From NCBI GenBank assembly GCA_021234155.1, contig JAJEKV010000048.1, positions 2,716,841 through 2,780,840 on the forward strand: 64,000 nt of DNA, read 5' to 3'. Below the pieces are notes generated by a model. The model was given only the letters and a program-made list of their open reading frames with translations. It ran no database searches and was not told the origin of the DNA. The translations under genes and the position numbers were made by a program. This DNA is from Isoetes taiwanensis (taxonomy: Eukaryota > Streptophyta > Lycopodiopsida > Isoetales > Isoetaceae). Positions 1-10,575 of this stretch are shown here, one piece after another (the stretch's first letter is position 1; each line of letters opens with the position of its first letter).

Positions 1-100
1 TCGTCGACATATTTATCGTCGATTTTTTTCGTCAGATTTTTCGTCAAATATTATCGTCAGTTTTTTCATCAGAGTAATCATCACAAAAATCGTCAAAAGC
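1..100. repeat. TCGTCA-rich low-complexity tract
   Basis: The motif TCGTCA or a near variant (TCGTCG, ATCGTC, TCATCA) recurs about eight times, separated by T-rich or A-rich spacers. No reading frame continues through it. It abuts the end of the LINE ORF2 relic, so it may mark the point where that element was truncated. Its origin is not recognised. Confidence 0.55.
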
Positions 101-1352
101 TCACTGGAAAAATCCATAAGATTTTTCTGACGCATTTTCTGACGCAGAACAGGCATTCTCTTGTAGTGAATTATCAATAATTTCATTGATAGAACTTTTT
201 ATTTGTCTCGATTTAACAACTCTGAAAAAGAATTTGGTACAACCTGAGTCCATATCATTAGTGTACTTAATTTTACATCTAATGGCAGCACCTTTAGCTT
301 CAATATCCTCAATGAATTTGATCTTCCTTTCAAGATTCTCTTCCTGAAGATGTAAACTAAAATTATAGGAATCATCTTGCAAAGCCATTCTGATATCTCT
401 CATTTGATGGAATAATATTTTTTTCTCAGTAGTTTTAGCAGAATTAAGCTGCTTTGTCCATTCCTTGATCCAAGATTTGGAAGATTTTAAATTAGAGTAA
501 AAGCTTTTCATGGAATTGTGATCAGTCACTCTAGGGAGATTGGAATAAAACTCACCAAAATGCTCACAAAAGGAACTGTTTTGAAGCATACTGGAATTGA
601 ATTATAAGGAATATTTCCAGATCTAGAAACCGAGATTTGGTGATAAATGCAGAGAAGTTGAGGTTGATGGTCAGAAATGGCTATAGACTCTTGACTAGAA
701 ACATAAGCATTGTCCCAGAAATTAGTTCCAGAAATATTCAAATAGAACCTGTCAAGAGCACAATAGACTCTAGCATCCCCTTTTCTCTTATTAGACCAGG
801 TATACTTAACAGATGAGGAAGGAAGCAATAACAAATAATTATCATCTATGAAATTACTCCAATTTATCCTTTCAAGTCTGGCCATGTTGATTTTGTTTCC
901 TAAGTTTTGATCCCAAGTTGGAGTGTTGTTGAAATCACCTGCTACAATCCAATCCATAATATTCTGATTCTTCATCCAATTATTAATATCAGACCATAAA
1001 AGTTCCCTCTCTTTAGGATTAGTTGAGGCATAAATATTAATGAGGCCAAAAAGCTTATCATTAAGTTTGAAAATAGTAGATTACCACATTCTATTTGGAC
1101 TATTATAAAATAGCTCAGTTTGCAAATCCTTCCAGATCATGCATATACCACCTGAGGTGCCATTAGCTTCCATCCATATTGAAGAACTACCAGGAATAAT
1201 CCACTCTCCCAGATTAGGACACTCAAATTTCTGTAACTTTAATTCTTGCAGGAAGATAATATCAGCCTTATAAGATTTGATCTGACAGATAACTCTTCTC
1301 CTTTTGAGAGCTTCTTTGATCCCCCCTAAGATTCCAGGATAAAATCTTCATG
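101..1352 (-). pseudogene. LINE ORF2 relic: AP endonuclease domain plus linker
   Basis: A start-like segment at 1,352 reads M-K-I-L-S-W-N-L-R-G, the usual opening of plant L1 ORF2. It changes frame at a G run near 1,320 and continues to an endonuclease segment with IVAGDFNNTP (metal-binding GDFN) near 900-950 and ISDHQP (catalytic SDH) near 670-690. A further frame change near 560-580 leads into a 162-residue open frame ending at 101. That frame carries GCTKFFFRVVKSRQ, matching the conserved D/C-TKFF segment before the RT domain. In living elements the protein nicks target DNA and reverse-transcribes the LINE RNA. Here the RT is absent and the frame is broken. Confidence 0.8.
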
Positions 1353-2700
1353 GCAAGGAGAAGACAGGTAAGATGGAAAAAGAAAAGGGCACTATTTGTG
1401 CTTTGTTTTGGTTTCCCTCTTCTCTCCTTTTTATGTTTGCTTTTTTATTAGTCTTAGCTTTATTAAGATCTTGTTTATCTTTATTAACAGTGGCAGATGT
1501 GTTAAGATAATATTCAAGATCCCAATTGTTATCTTTCTCATTTATACAAGCATTTTTATTGTCACTATCCTTATCCTCAGAAGAAACAACCCCAGGAATA
1601 AATTCAAATAATTTATTAACAGACATTAATAAAAGAGTTATTATGACATTCATTAATTCCACCTCTATTATCCGAAAGAATTTTAATAGTTTCAAGAACT
1701 TGCCTGGAAGGATTCTTCTCAGCTTCAGAGTTATTTTGTCTTGCAAACTCGGGGGTTTCTGGAACAAATTCACTGTCATAACCATTTTGCCCGCTCAGAC
1801 CCTGGCTAGTATTTTCTGCCAATCTGTTTTCTTGCTGACAGTACTGACTGCTTTTTACCAAATCATTTTTATCCAGATGTTCCATAAGAGGTGAATTCCG
1901 CATCTTACCACCAAAATCAGTGGAAGATAATTGATAGGCAATTTTGTCTGAAATAATAGGCTGGTGTTTAGGATAAGGCAATGTTGAATCTGGAGAAGAC
2001 ATATCAATGAGATCTAAAAAGTTCATGTTTTTGGGAATAGCAGTTTCCTTTCCATGCAGGTTCGATGGAGGTAAATTTGTTTAGACTGAGGTATATAAGG
2101 TTGATCTTTAGCATAATTCTCATTCTCTGGATGCAGTAATTCCATTTGTTCTACATGTGAATTAGTAAAAACAGCAAATTGATTAGAGCATAGAATTACC
2201 TCCTCATTATCTTCATTAGATGGAGTCATTTTTCCTTTAATATCCCCTCCAGGAGATGTGTTCACCATGATTGTTTCCAATTCCATGGAACCCTGAGCAA
2301 TCTGTGTAATTTTCAAAGGAGAAACTGTTGGAATAGTTTGCTGAGTATTACAGTTTCCTCCTAACTCTGGTAGAGAGTCATTTTCATGACCTCCAATGAT
2401 GTCATTCCCCTTGGAAGTTTCAGCAATATCTCTGTTCAAGATATTGCTTTCAATGACAATTGATTTATCCTTGGGATCAATGTACTCCTTTTGTTTTTTT
2501 CCTGTCACTTTGTTCTGCATAGAATACTGCGCCTGCATTTCCTTAGTTAATGAATCTCTCGTACCGTTAGCTGGAATCCAATTGGACAGATTCCAATTTG
2601 ATATAGAATTGTGACTGAGCTTATTTTTAACCACAAAATTCGATTCTGTGGCAATCTGAGTTAGGGTGAAGTGAAGACCACAGTATTTTAGTAGCCATAT
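1348..2700 (-). pseudogene. LINE ORF1-like protein relic
   Basis: Three overlapping minus-strand frames (about 203, 136 and 145 residues) follow one another with small overlaps, as expected for one ORF broken by single-base indels near 2,025 and 1,620-1,780. The predicted protein is acidic, rich in Asn, Glu and Ser, and lacks cysteines arranged as a zinc knuckle in the part seen. It precedes the endonuclease frame exactly where L1 ORF1 should be. The first frame stays open upstream to about 2,700 (GLHFTLTQIATES), so the true start may lie there. The identity rests mainly on position. Confidence 0.6.
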
Positions 2701-2710
2701 TGATTTTAGC

Positions 2711-5024
2711 TTTCCCCTTGTATTTACATTTTTTTGTCTCAGTCATATCTTCAGTGATAGTGGAAGAGTCTTTAAAATTAACCTTTTTGTTTGAACCTGC
2801 ATTATTCTATTGCTCCCTTTCCAATCTTTTTTTTGCAATTCTTCTGTATGTGAAAGCCCTAAAAGTATTTTGTTTTCCTTATGTATACATATGTGAAAGC
2901 CCTAAAATGTTCCCCTCTAGGTTCTTGCACGTGGCTTGAGGAGGGCTTATAAGTGACTCCCCCTTGGGTCAAACAAAAGCACATGAACCTTACGGTATAT
3001 TCCCGTATGACGGGTGAAAACTCCATTTCAGCTTTGAAGGGCATTTCAGGGGAAAACTACCATCCAATTTTAAAGTCCAAAAGTGCCCTAGGATTTTTGA
3101 AACCTCTGGTCCATTGCTTTTCAAAGGATTCTGTTTGCTAAGATTGGGTGCACATGTGATAGTAAGCCTCCAATAGGTCCTGTTTTCATAGCTAACGGGA
3201 GTTCCGAACTTGGTTCTCGTTCCAAACTTCGTTCATGGGAGTCAAGAGTTCCGGGAACTCGCAACAAAGTTCCCAATATAGGTGCTACTGGGAACTATGT
3301 TCCGGACGATCAGAACTCCCGTTTCGGGTAGCACAATTTTCTTAAGCGCAATTCTTTGAAAAAACATAAAGAACAAGCCAAAAAAAAAAAAAAAAGGAAG
3401 AGAGAGAATTAAAACCTTCTCTCCCCCTCTGTTTTTCATTTGCCCCTCTATTTTTCTACAGGGCGATCGGCTGGCTCTGCACTTGGGGAGCTTCATCAGT
3501 GGAGGAGATCAATTGAGCTTGACTGGACTAGATTGGCACTTGTGGGTTGTTTTAGGGAGGGAGGGAGGGAGGGAGGGAGGGAGGGAGATGAAATGAAATG
3601 AAATGATATTACGTCTTGTATAGACCTATTAGGCCCATAAGACGATAAAAAATGTACATCAAATTTCAATAAAAGCACGATCTATACGTATCAATATAGA
3701 TCGTCTATATCTCAATCATCTCAATATCACTACATCCATCTCTTCACTCTCACTTAATCTAACTGGAGCCTCTTTCAATGTCTTAGAGCAAGCATCCCTT
3801 TTATTTAGTATATAATGCACATATTGTGCCACCTGCCTTGCTGGAAGCTCAAATAATTCATAGGGGAAGGGAGGGGCGACAAAGCAATGACAAAGTACAA
3901 CTGAATTTTCTTCTTCATCAATCAATTTGCTTTATTTCTTTTCTTAAATTCAAAACTGATCAACTTGCAATCTATGGCTACACAGCTTGTATTGTACAAT
4001 TGTATCATGTGGAACTTGGCTGCTGTGCTGTGCTCCTTGCCTACTACATACTGCTACCAGGTATATTGATGGCAGCATTTAGATAGAGCACTATGAGTCT
4101 CTCTCATTATAGTAGAATAGAGCACAGCCCATTGGATGGATTTCCAGAATGTTTTCTTTATTTTATTCAGATAATTAAGTAAAGTAGAAGTAGAATTCCC
4201 AAGGAGCGATTCAAAAATTACCAATGAATGTGAACAACATTACCTTCCAGATCCTTGGCACTAGTGCTTGAACATTGATCTGGTTAGTGTGTTAGCTTCC
4301 AGATCCTACAACTTCGATTAGAGGCTAGTGTATTGAGTTTCAAAGTCAATTAGACAAGGAGCCAAATAATGAAAGGCAGGAGATTCAGCTTGTTAGCAAG
4401 TATCAAATAAAGCTTGTAATGAGGGAATCTCAAGAGTTGAAATGAGTGATAAACCTATATGTGCACCAACATGTGTTTTCCTCTGATGGGTGTAAGATTC
4501 CTGATGCTTAACCATTTTAGAATCTAAGCTGAAAATGCCTAGAGACTTTTCAATTCCATGCATCCTTGCGGTGCACGTAAACATGATATTTTTTGCAGCG
4601 CACACTTTATAGCAAGACCCAAGAAGGATTATCTGAGCAAGGTCATTCTTTTATTATCGCAATCATTTTTGGGTTGCCCCTAGGGGGGCAAACCCTCGCT
4701 TATCAGTCAGTTGCAGGGCAAACGGATTTCCAAAGGTGATTTGTGCATTTTATTTCTGGATTTTTCAGGAGGATTTCTGGTTTCTTGCATTTTTGCATAG
4801 CATTTCTGGTTTCATGGCATGAGTGCAGTCCAAAGGGTAAACTATTGTGTCATTTTAGCGAGCACATGCAGGAAGGTGCGGACTCTTGTTTTCCTTCCTA
4901 TCTAATATAATGTCTATTTCTGTTCTCCGCTATTTTGTTCCTTACAAATTACGAGCCCATGACACGTTGCATTAATGGCATTTATTGCATTGATTTTAGA
5001 TTTCTGACGCATTTATGAGCATTT
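2711..5024. other. No gene recognised
   Basis: Short open frames occur on both strands but none has coding-like composition, intron borders or a family match. GTTCC/GGAAC-rich words cluster at 3,200-3,345 and similar words reappear near 6,940-7,000. This could mark the two sides of an old insertion spanning the interval, but I cannot align them convincingly. Confidence 0.5.
3553..3607. repeat. (GGGA)n then (ATGAA)n microsatellite
   Basis: About eight GGGA units are followed directly by four units of a five-base ATGAA-type repeat. The tract is purine-only on the plus strand and could form triplex or G-rich structures. Nothing ties it to a gene. Confidence 0.9.
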
Positions 5025-5987
5025 ATGGCGGATCAAAAACAGGATCTGAAGGCGTGCCCCTGTTCTTCCTCCGCAAGCAAGTTACGGAGCTGGTTGCAGA
5101 AATTCACCGGAGTTGGTTGCAGAAATTCGAAGAGTGAGAATGTGGTTTCTTCTTGCTTGGGATTGTTAGAAATGGTCCCAGATCCCTAGAACCCAAAACC
5201 CACAGATGCAGCTTCGGCGAAAAACTCAACTGGAGTGGGGTCGCTTGCTCCTGAGACACCGCATGAGAAATTGAACCCTGAAAAATCTGATCAAACAAGG
5301 ACCCAATAGTGAAGACACGAAATGCCGTGCAAGGACAAAAGCCCCAAGAGATTTTTCTGCTGTGGGAAGTCTCTAAATCGCCGGAAGAGTAAAAAAATCC
5401 TCTCCACTTGAAGCAGATGAAGCAAAAACTAGACCGAATCACTGCGTGTATGTGAAACCGCTCGGTTTCCGAGACAAAGAGCCATTCTCGTGTTTCTATG
5501 AAGCAAAAGAAATATATCCAATTGCCGAGGCTGGCAGGGCAGCCCCTTGAAGAACAGAAATGAGCAAGCAAGCTCTCGATCAGCCTGATCTGTTTAACGG
5601 AGAACCAAAAAGGAAAGAAAGATCTCATGTCCGAAGGAAAAATACACACAGAAACAACGAATCCGGTTCCCAGCGTACCTGTATTTTTTGGCTTTTGGAA
5701 ACATGATCCGAAAAAAGGAGTAAAACCTGTATGAGTATGATCGGAAGGCATTTGTGGGCCTGCAGCAGTACAAACAGACTCGTCCATCTCCCTTTCTACA
5801 GGCGATGACATCCCTGCCCTTGAATCAAATCCACCGGGGCCACATGCCGAAGCTATTTTTATGGCAGAATCAATGCCCCCTTCTGTGGCTGGGCCATTTG
5901 GCCTTGAATCAAATTCACCGGATTCTGCCGAATTTGTTTTTGGGGCAGAAATAGAGCCAATGCCTCCTTCTAATCTATGGCTGGGTC
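5025..5987 (+). pseudogene. Decayed plant gene, family unknown
   Basis: An ATG at 5,025 opens a frame starting MADQKQDLKACPCSSSASKL. It runs to a TAG at about codon 55, then stays coding-like through two more stop points to KRFFCCGKSLNRRKSKKILS near 5,340-5,405. Coding character then moves to other frames and finishes in the frame ending ...PPSNLWLGQ-stop at 5,987. That last part holds two imperfect ~30-residue repeats (LESNPPGPHAEAIF and LESNSPDSAEFVF). Low-complexity Ser/Pro/Glu composition suggests a disordered protein. A 235-residue open frame on the opposite strand over the same DNA looks like a shadow. I do not recognise the family. At least two stops and one or two frameshifts break it, unless some gaps are introns. 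Confidence 0.45.
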
Positions 5988-7108
5988 AGTGATAGAAATG
6001 ATGATCTTTGTTTTGAGAGCAAGTGAGCTCTTTGCCCCAGCCTGAGATGACCCAGCATCAGATCCTGCCCAAAATCTACTGCAAAATAATCGATCCCTAT
6101 CCATTATAAATCAATCAGGCATTCCATGAATTACCCATAAAATTACATAACTTTGCATTTTGTTAAAACTTCATGTTTTTAATTCTAGAATATTGATTGG
6201 CTATCATCTAGGTCCATTTACAATGAAGATATTTGCATCTTACTACGAGAATATTGATTGGCCCCATGTTGCTGCCCAAGTGCACCTTTGTTTTGGAAAA
6301 TTTGCTCCATCAAATAAGTACCCTATCCTTAAAGACCAAGCCTCCTTCACATTGTTTGGACTCAACATTTTGGACTCAACATAAACCCCTCTTTATATTG
6401 AGTCGGGAGAGAAATGTTCTCGAATATTCCTGTCTTCAGATTCACTTCCAAGGCATATGGGAAATAGATAAGAGAAATGTTCGTGATGACAAAAATTCCA
6501 AGATATATGGGAAATGGATATATGGGAAATGGCCGCCGCGATAAATTTCTTGTATTATTATGTCTATGATTTAATCTGTTTGTTCAATTCCTCTTATAAG
6601 TTCTTTTATGGTTTAGTGGAGATAGATCCAGCATTATTTGCTTGTCATAATTGAGTGATGATCGAACGTAATTTGATGAATACTTTTGCAGGATGAAAAA
6701 TGAAAATAGTCAAACAATCAGTATATGGATCAAGAGGAAATGGATAGAACTCTTATGTGTTTTGAGTTATTATATTCAGGTTATTATGTTCTATATAATA
6801 CATTACAAGCTTATAACTTTCTAAAATTTTGTTTTCAAACTCTTGATTGTTAAAAAGTGATTTTTATCTATTTATGTTCACACAATAGTGTGTGTGTCAC
6901 ATTTTTTTGTTCTAAGTGTTCTATGATTATTCCCATTCGTTTCCCATTCCCGTTGAATTTTTGGTCCCAAGTTCGGTTCAGTTCCGTTCGATTTAAGGGT
7001 AGCTATGCATGTTTTACCGTGTGTTAATTAAGGATGTTGTGTGACAGTGGGCATAAAAGTGTGTTTTTCATGATGGTGATGACTGTGACGGGGCATGTAA
7101 ATCCAGCT
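5988..7108. other. No gene recognised
   Basis: AT-rich DNA with local duplications, for example two copies of an AGAATATTGATTGG-type phrase at 6,187 and 6,248 and a repeated ATATGGGAAATGG phrase near 6,500-6,533. No motif, intron signal or long coding-like frame is visible. Confidence 0.5.
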
Positions 7109-7128
7109 TAAGGGCTGTTGATGGTGTA

Positions 7129-7275
7129 GATAACGCCCTGGCCCGAGGGTGTTACTAAAAAAAACAAATTTGAGGGCCGTCAAAATGGCGAGGGGGTGCG
7201 CGTAGCGCACATCTGAGCCATTTTGATGGCCCGATTTTTTTTTTTGAAGTAACACCCGTGGGCCAGGGCGTTATC
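7129..7275. repeat. 147 bp foldback hairpin, copy A
   Basis: The outer arms GATAACGCCCTGGCCC and GGCCAGGGCGTTATC pair, as do GGTGTTACT/AGTAACACC and GGGCCGTCAAAATGGC/GCCATTTTGATGGCCC. The apex is a GTGCGCG-TAGCGCAC mini-hairpin. Only short A/T runs interrupt the stem. The structure could yield a long double-stranded RNA if transcribed, or be a foldback transposon. No coding sequence or target duplication was found. Confidence 0.85.
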
Positions 7276-7348
7276 GCCCTTAACACACCGCCCCGAGAGT
7301 GTTGGGCCATCCGATCACCATCAAAATCGATCTGGATCCGTCCATTTG

Positions 7349-7404
7349 ATAACACCCTAAGGTGTTATGGAGTAGCAGTGTGTTATAGCTCCAGTAACAC
7401 ACTG
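7349..7404. repeat. Two short palindromes between the large hairpins
   Basis: ATAACACCCTAAGGTGTTAT (7,349-7,368) is a near-perfect 20 bp palindrome. CAGTGTGTTA and TAACACACTG (7,376-7,404) form a 10 bp stem around a 9-base loop. Both reuse the GTTAT/ATAAC and AACAC/GTGTT words seen in the large hairpins on either side, so the block appears to be one repeat family. Confidence 0.8.
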
Positions 7405-7465
7405 ATGAAGATTGATCTGAACCGTTGGATCACTATAAACTTGAGGGGCAGTGTGTTAAGGTATA

Positions 7466-7608
7466 GATAATGTCCTAGCCCGAGGACGTTACCCAAAAAA
7501 AAATTTGAGGGCCAATGAAAATGTCAATGGGTGCGTGCAACGCACCCTGAGACATATTCATTGGCCCAAAAAAAATATGTAGGGTAACGTCCAGGTCGTG
7601 ACATTATC
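7466..7608. repeat. 143 bp foldback hairpin, copy B
   Basis: This has the same architecture as copy A but different stem bases: GATAATGTCC...ACATTATC outside, GGACGTTACCC/GGGTAACGTCC next, then GGGCCAATGAAAATGTC against GACATATTCATTGGCCC, capped by GGGTGCGTGCAACGCACCC. One arm segment (AGGTCGTG) no longer pairs well. Base changes relative to copy A are matched on both arms. Confidence 0.85.
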
Positions 7609-8146
7609 GCCCTTTAATGCCCTGGTCCGGTCCGGTTTGCTTGCCAAGGCAGGGACGCCGGAATGGAGCCAGCCTGAAGTCATGGAATGAAGCAGAGCCT
7701 TTGCACGCTCCTCTTGAAGAAGCCCTCAACCTTGTCCGCTTAAGGGTTTCTCCCGGGCCTTTGCTTTGCGTAAGCCCCAAACCGGATCCCTTGCTTCAGA
7801 AGCCCCAGCGCTTTAGAGGTAGAAGCGGGGAGAAAGTAGGGTCGGATTTGGGAAGGATTGAAGAAAGGAGGTGGCTGTGCCACTGGAGCCAAAAAGCGTA
7901 GAGAAGCAGGGTTACGGCCGAACCTGGGCCTAAAAGTGCTGGTCGTGGTCGGAGCCAAGGCTATTCTAGCGTAATACTTTGGATGTCGCGCGAAGCAGCT
8001 ATCGGGCCTGAAGCGAGAGGCATTCAAGTAATATTCTAGGATGTTATCTGAGAGGGAGCAAAAACTTGGGCCTATGAGTATGTTGTGCTTCGGTAACGTC
8101 ACTCGATCAACGGCCGAGATTAGATCTCGACTGTAAACTGAGGACT
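7609..8146. other. No gene recognised
   Basis: GC-richer DNA with open frames on both strands (about 94 and 120 residues) that read as antisense shadows of each other. Neither shows a family motif. No splice sites were convincing. Confidence 0.4.
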
Positions 8147-8265
8147 AGGTCATAGCGGTTTTGGCCCAAATTATTCTTGGATATAACCTCTTAGAATAGG
8201 CGGTGGGATTTAATCCTAGGGCTAAATCTGAGAGGCCAAGGGCGTTAAGGGGTAGATAGCGTCCT
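8147..8265. repeat. ~115 bp direct repeat, first copy
   Basis: The phrase running from GGTCATA-CGGTTTTGGCCC through GGATATAACCTCTTAGAATA, GGGATTTAATCCTAGGGCTA and GAGGCCAAGG-CGTTAAGG recurs at 9,337-9,456 in the same orientation with few differences. It sits beside GTTAT/ATAAC palindromes, so it probably belongs to the same foldback family as the large hairpins. Confidence 0.8.
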
Positions 8266-9314
8266 CCCTCGGCGTTATGGCCCGGGAAAATGGGTGGTGG
8301 CCATGTGGCTGGAAATTAGAGCCCGTCGCGGCGTCTGGCCAGGAATTACCTCACAACCCCAATGCAGGGGCCATTTTCATGAGCCGCTTTGCGGGAGCGT
8401 TATCGACCTTGCGATCCTTGGCCCGGCGATTGGCGGCGCCATAGCCAAGCTTGGCGGCCTGCGCATTAGGCAAGAAAAATGCACTGCTTGCAAATTTTGT
8501 CCTACCTGTAATGTTTCTTCTGGGCATTTTGGGTCTCAAATCCTGCTGAAGATGCCTTTTGGATATAGTCCAAAAGGGGCAATATCTCATTTTCTTCAGG
8601 CATTTGATGCTCTTCAGATTTTCATTAGGAGGCCCGTAGTCCAAACAGGGCAAAATCTCATTTTCTTCAAGCATCGTAAGATTTCACTCGGGTTTTCTCA
8701 CAAAGCTTTTTTACGCTCTGTTTTGTCGTCAAAATTATTGCTTTGTGCCTAGCGGACAAGGCAACAAGTTTACTCTGTTAAACTTCTATGCTTCGCCTTG
8801 CGTATATGCAAAAATAAAGCTTAATCTCTTCGTTCAAACTAAAAGCAGGGCTCGGCATTCTTCCATAAGCTTTTTTCTTCGACCAACAGCGAGAAACGAG
8901 GCCCATGGTTCGCGAGCTCTTGTTTAAAATGCATGCAACAAACACGTCTTACATCAAAAGCGATTTTTTTTGACACACACGCGCTATCTTGAGGTATCGC
9001 CTACGTTTTACGTTCTTCTACGATGAAGTGCTTTGTAAATGCGAGTTCGAAGTTACACCATTGTAGACCATTTGCTTCCTTCAAAATCACACTGCTCCCT
9101 TTGATTGGTAAGCATACATGCAAATCAGTATAAAAAAGCGGTGAGAAGCACAATTAGCACATCATCAAAAATTCGGGTCACATGAGAAGCCCGTTTTTTG
9201 GAGGTGCGGCTATGGCTTGGAGGCTGGCTATAGGTAGGAGGCACAGCTATGGGGGTATCTGAAGAAGGATCGACCGGAGGCGGAGTGCCGAAAAAATATT
9301 TAGTGGCGGAGAGT
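8266..9314. other. No reliable gene
   Basis: A 152-residue plus-strand frame (8,294-8,752) and a 107-residue minus-strand frame overlap. Neither matches a family. Inside them a ~37 bp phrase ending ATCTCATTTTCTTCA occurs twice (about 8,570 and 8,636), which argues for repeat DNA. A 20-codon plus-strand frame from 8,378 (MSRFAGALSTLRSLARRL) has an Arg/Ala/Ser composition like a mitochondrial presequence but meets a TAG at once. Confidence 0.4.
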
Positions 9315-9456
9315 GTTATGGACATAACATTCTTGTTATGGTCATAACAGTTTTGGCCCAAATTGTTACTGGATATAACCTCTTAGAATAGACGGCTGGG
9401 ATTTAATCCTAGGGCTAAATGCAGAGGCCAAGGACGTTAAGGGATGGGGAGCGAAT
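9315..9456. repeat. Palindrome doublet plus second ~115 bp repeat copy
   Basis: GTTATGGACATAAC (9,315-9,328) and GTTATGGTCATAAC (9,335-9,348) are two inverted-repeat units placed head to tail. The second leads straight into the direct repeat also found at 8,147-8,265. The block ends about 35 bp before the ACGT elements of the intact gene downstream. Confidence 0.8.
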
Positions 9457-9490
9457 TATAGAAATTCATGGGAGCGCACCCTTTAACCTG

Positions 9491-9520
9491 GGCACACGTC
9501 ATGTGACCTCCACGTGTCCT
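9491..9520 (+). promoter_or_regulatory. Two ACGT-core (ABRE/G-box type) elements
   Basis: CACACGTCATG at 9,493-9,503 and CCACGTGTCC at 9,510-9,519 lie about 200 bp upstream of the ATG at 9,722. The second holds the ACGTGTC core of ABA-responsive elements and is a perfect G-box. ACGT pairs of this kind are bound by bZIP factors and are typical of drought and seed-maturation promoters. That would suit the helical, charged product downstream, but the link is inferred. Confidence 0.5.
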
Positions 9521-9626
9521 GATTTAGAGCAAAACTTACATGCGAAATTTTGGCTATGTCTTACCCCAAAAACAAGGTTCCCCAAAATATTTTTTCGCCG
9601 GATCTCCGCGGCCGCTTATTGCTCAG

Positions 9627-9703
9627 GTACAAAGGATAAGCTTTGTTTTTTGGTGCGGAAAAAAGTTGCATTTCTTTGCCGGGGTTTCAATTTCAATTTG
9701 CAG
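9627..9703 (+). other. Possible 5'-UTR intron
   Basis: CTCAG|GTACAAAG and TTTGCAG|GCTG border a 77 bp T-rich stretch ending 18 bases before the ATG at 9,722. Both borders fit plant splice consensus. A cDNA would be needed to prove it. Confidence 0.35.
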
Positions 9704-9721
9704 GCTGAATCTTGGAAAAAA

Positions 9722-10575
9722 ATGTCAATTCCTCATCCGCCGCTTCATCCTTCTGACAATCCAACTCCGGCATTGCCATCGGAAGAACCTCAAACAGATA
9801 TTTCTGCTCCGGCAGATCCATTTAGTCGAAAAATAGATGCTTACAAAGAAGCTTCTCAGAGTAGATTGGAAGCCGAGGCCCAGGCATACCTCGAGGCTGA
9901 AACTAGAAAAACTGATGCCAAGGTTCATAATCTAGAGGTTAGTTGTGGATTATGCTTGCTTCTCAAAGGGAAACATTAACAGTAAATAAAAAATTTGTTT
10001 TCATTTGCAACAATGTATCACATGTTTTTCCTGATCAGGTCAAAATTGAGAGGCATAAGATTCAAGAGGAAGCTCAAGCCATTAAATACCTAAAGCGGGA
10101 GAAGAAACATGCTGATCAGCTAGTTCACCAAGCACAGGTGCTATTCTTCCCTTAAAAGTACATATATTGATGATAAATTGTTCATCATAGGATATCTAAA
10201 TTCCATTAATGAAACGGTTCTAGGTTGAAGCAGAGAAATTACAGACAAAAGCTCAGCATGATGCCCTGAAGCTGAAAGCACATGCTGAAGAACAAACACA
10301 AAAGACCATAGCTGATTCTCATAGAAAGGCTGAGACGGTATTGTTTTGATTCTTAACGCTTTTTTTTTTTTTACTTATCATTTAAAACAAGAGAGTAAAA
10401 AGTAGTTTTTTTTGTTAATCTACAACAGGAGAAGGCCAGATTGATTGAATCGGGAAAGATAGAAAAGGCTGACATGGTTCATAAGGTTGAAGAGCTTATT
10501 GCTCGTGGAGAATTTCCACCAGAGGAGCACAAAGGCCTGATGCATAAGATCAAGGATAAGGTAGTGGGTAGTTGA
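9722..10575 (+). CDS. Four-exon gene for a 191-residue charged, helical (LEA-like) protein
   Basis: Exons 9,722-9,937, 10,039-10,137, 10,224-10,337 and 10,429-10,575 join with GT-AG borders, all in phase 0, to give 191 residues and a TGA stop. The start is ATG in an A-rich context. The first ~45 residues are Pro/Ser-rich (MSIPHPPLHPSDNPTPALPS). The rest is a nearly continuous Glu/Lys/Ala helix with YKEASQSRLEAEAQAYLEAE, KYLKREKKHADQLVHQAQ and KIEKADMVHKVEELIARGEF. There are no Cys or Trp and no membrane segment, so a soluble coiled-coil or desiccation-type protein is likely. It lacks the Trp-rich remorin signature. The family is not recognised by name. Splice phases, clean frame and normal CAG/CTG content mark it as the best functional gene in the window. 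Confidence 0.85.

Larger units (their letters stand above)
101..2710 (-). mobile_element. L1-like LINE, 5' two-thirds, decayed
   Basis: Reading the minus strand from 2,710 down to 101 gives, in order, an ORF1-like acidic protein, an apurinic-type endonuclease domain and the linker that normally precedes the reverse transcriptase in plant L1 elements. The reverse transcriptase itself is not present before the window edge or the TCGTCA tract. At least three frame changes separate the pieces, so the copy is dead. No poly(A) tail or target duplication is visible because the 3' end is missing. Confidence 0.8.

Noticed and set aside
1-100. CRISPR-like array from the repeated TCGTCA words
   Set aside because: Units are only six bases long with irregular spacers, and the context is a plant LINE.
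5104-5811. 235-codon minus-strand open frame
   Set aside because: Composition is Phe/Ser/Cys-rich as expected for an antisense shadow. The plus strand over the same DNA has more protein-like pieces, with repeats and Lys-rich segments.
8294-8752. 152-codon frame with CTACKFCPTC, considered as an iron-sulphur protein
   Set aside because: The cysteine spacing is not a known cluster motif, no partner exon was found, and the frame contains an internal DNA duplication typical of repeats.
9722-10575. Remorin family assignment for the charged helical protein
   Set aside because: The remorin C-terminal domain has conserved Trp and a membrane-anchoring end, neither of which is present.
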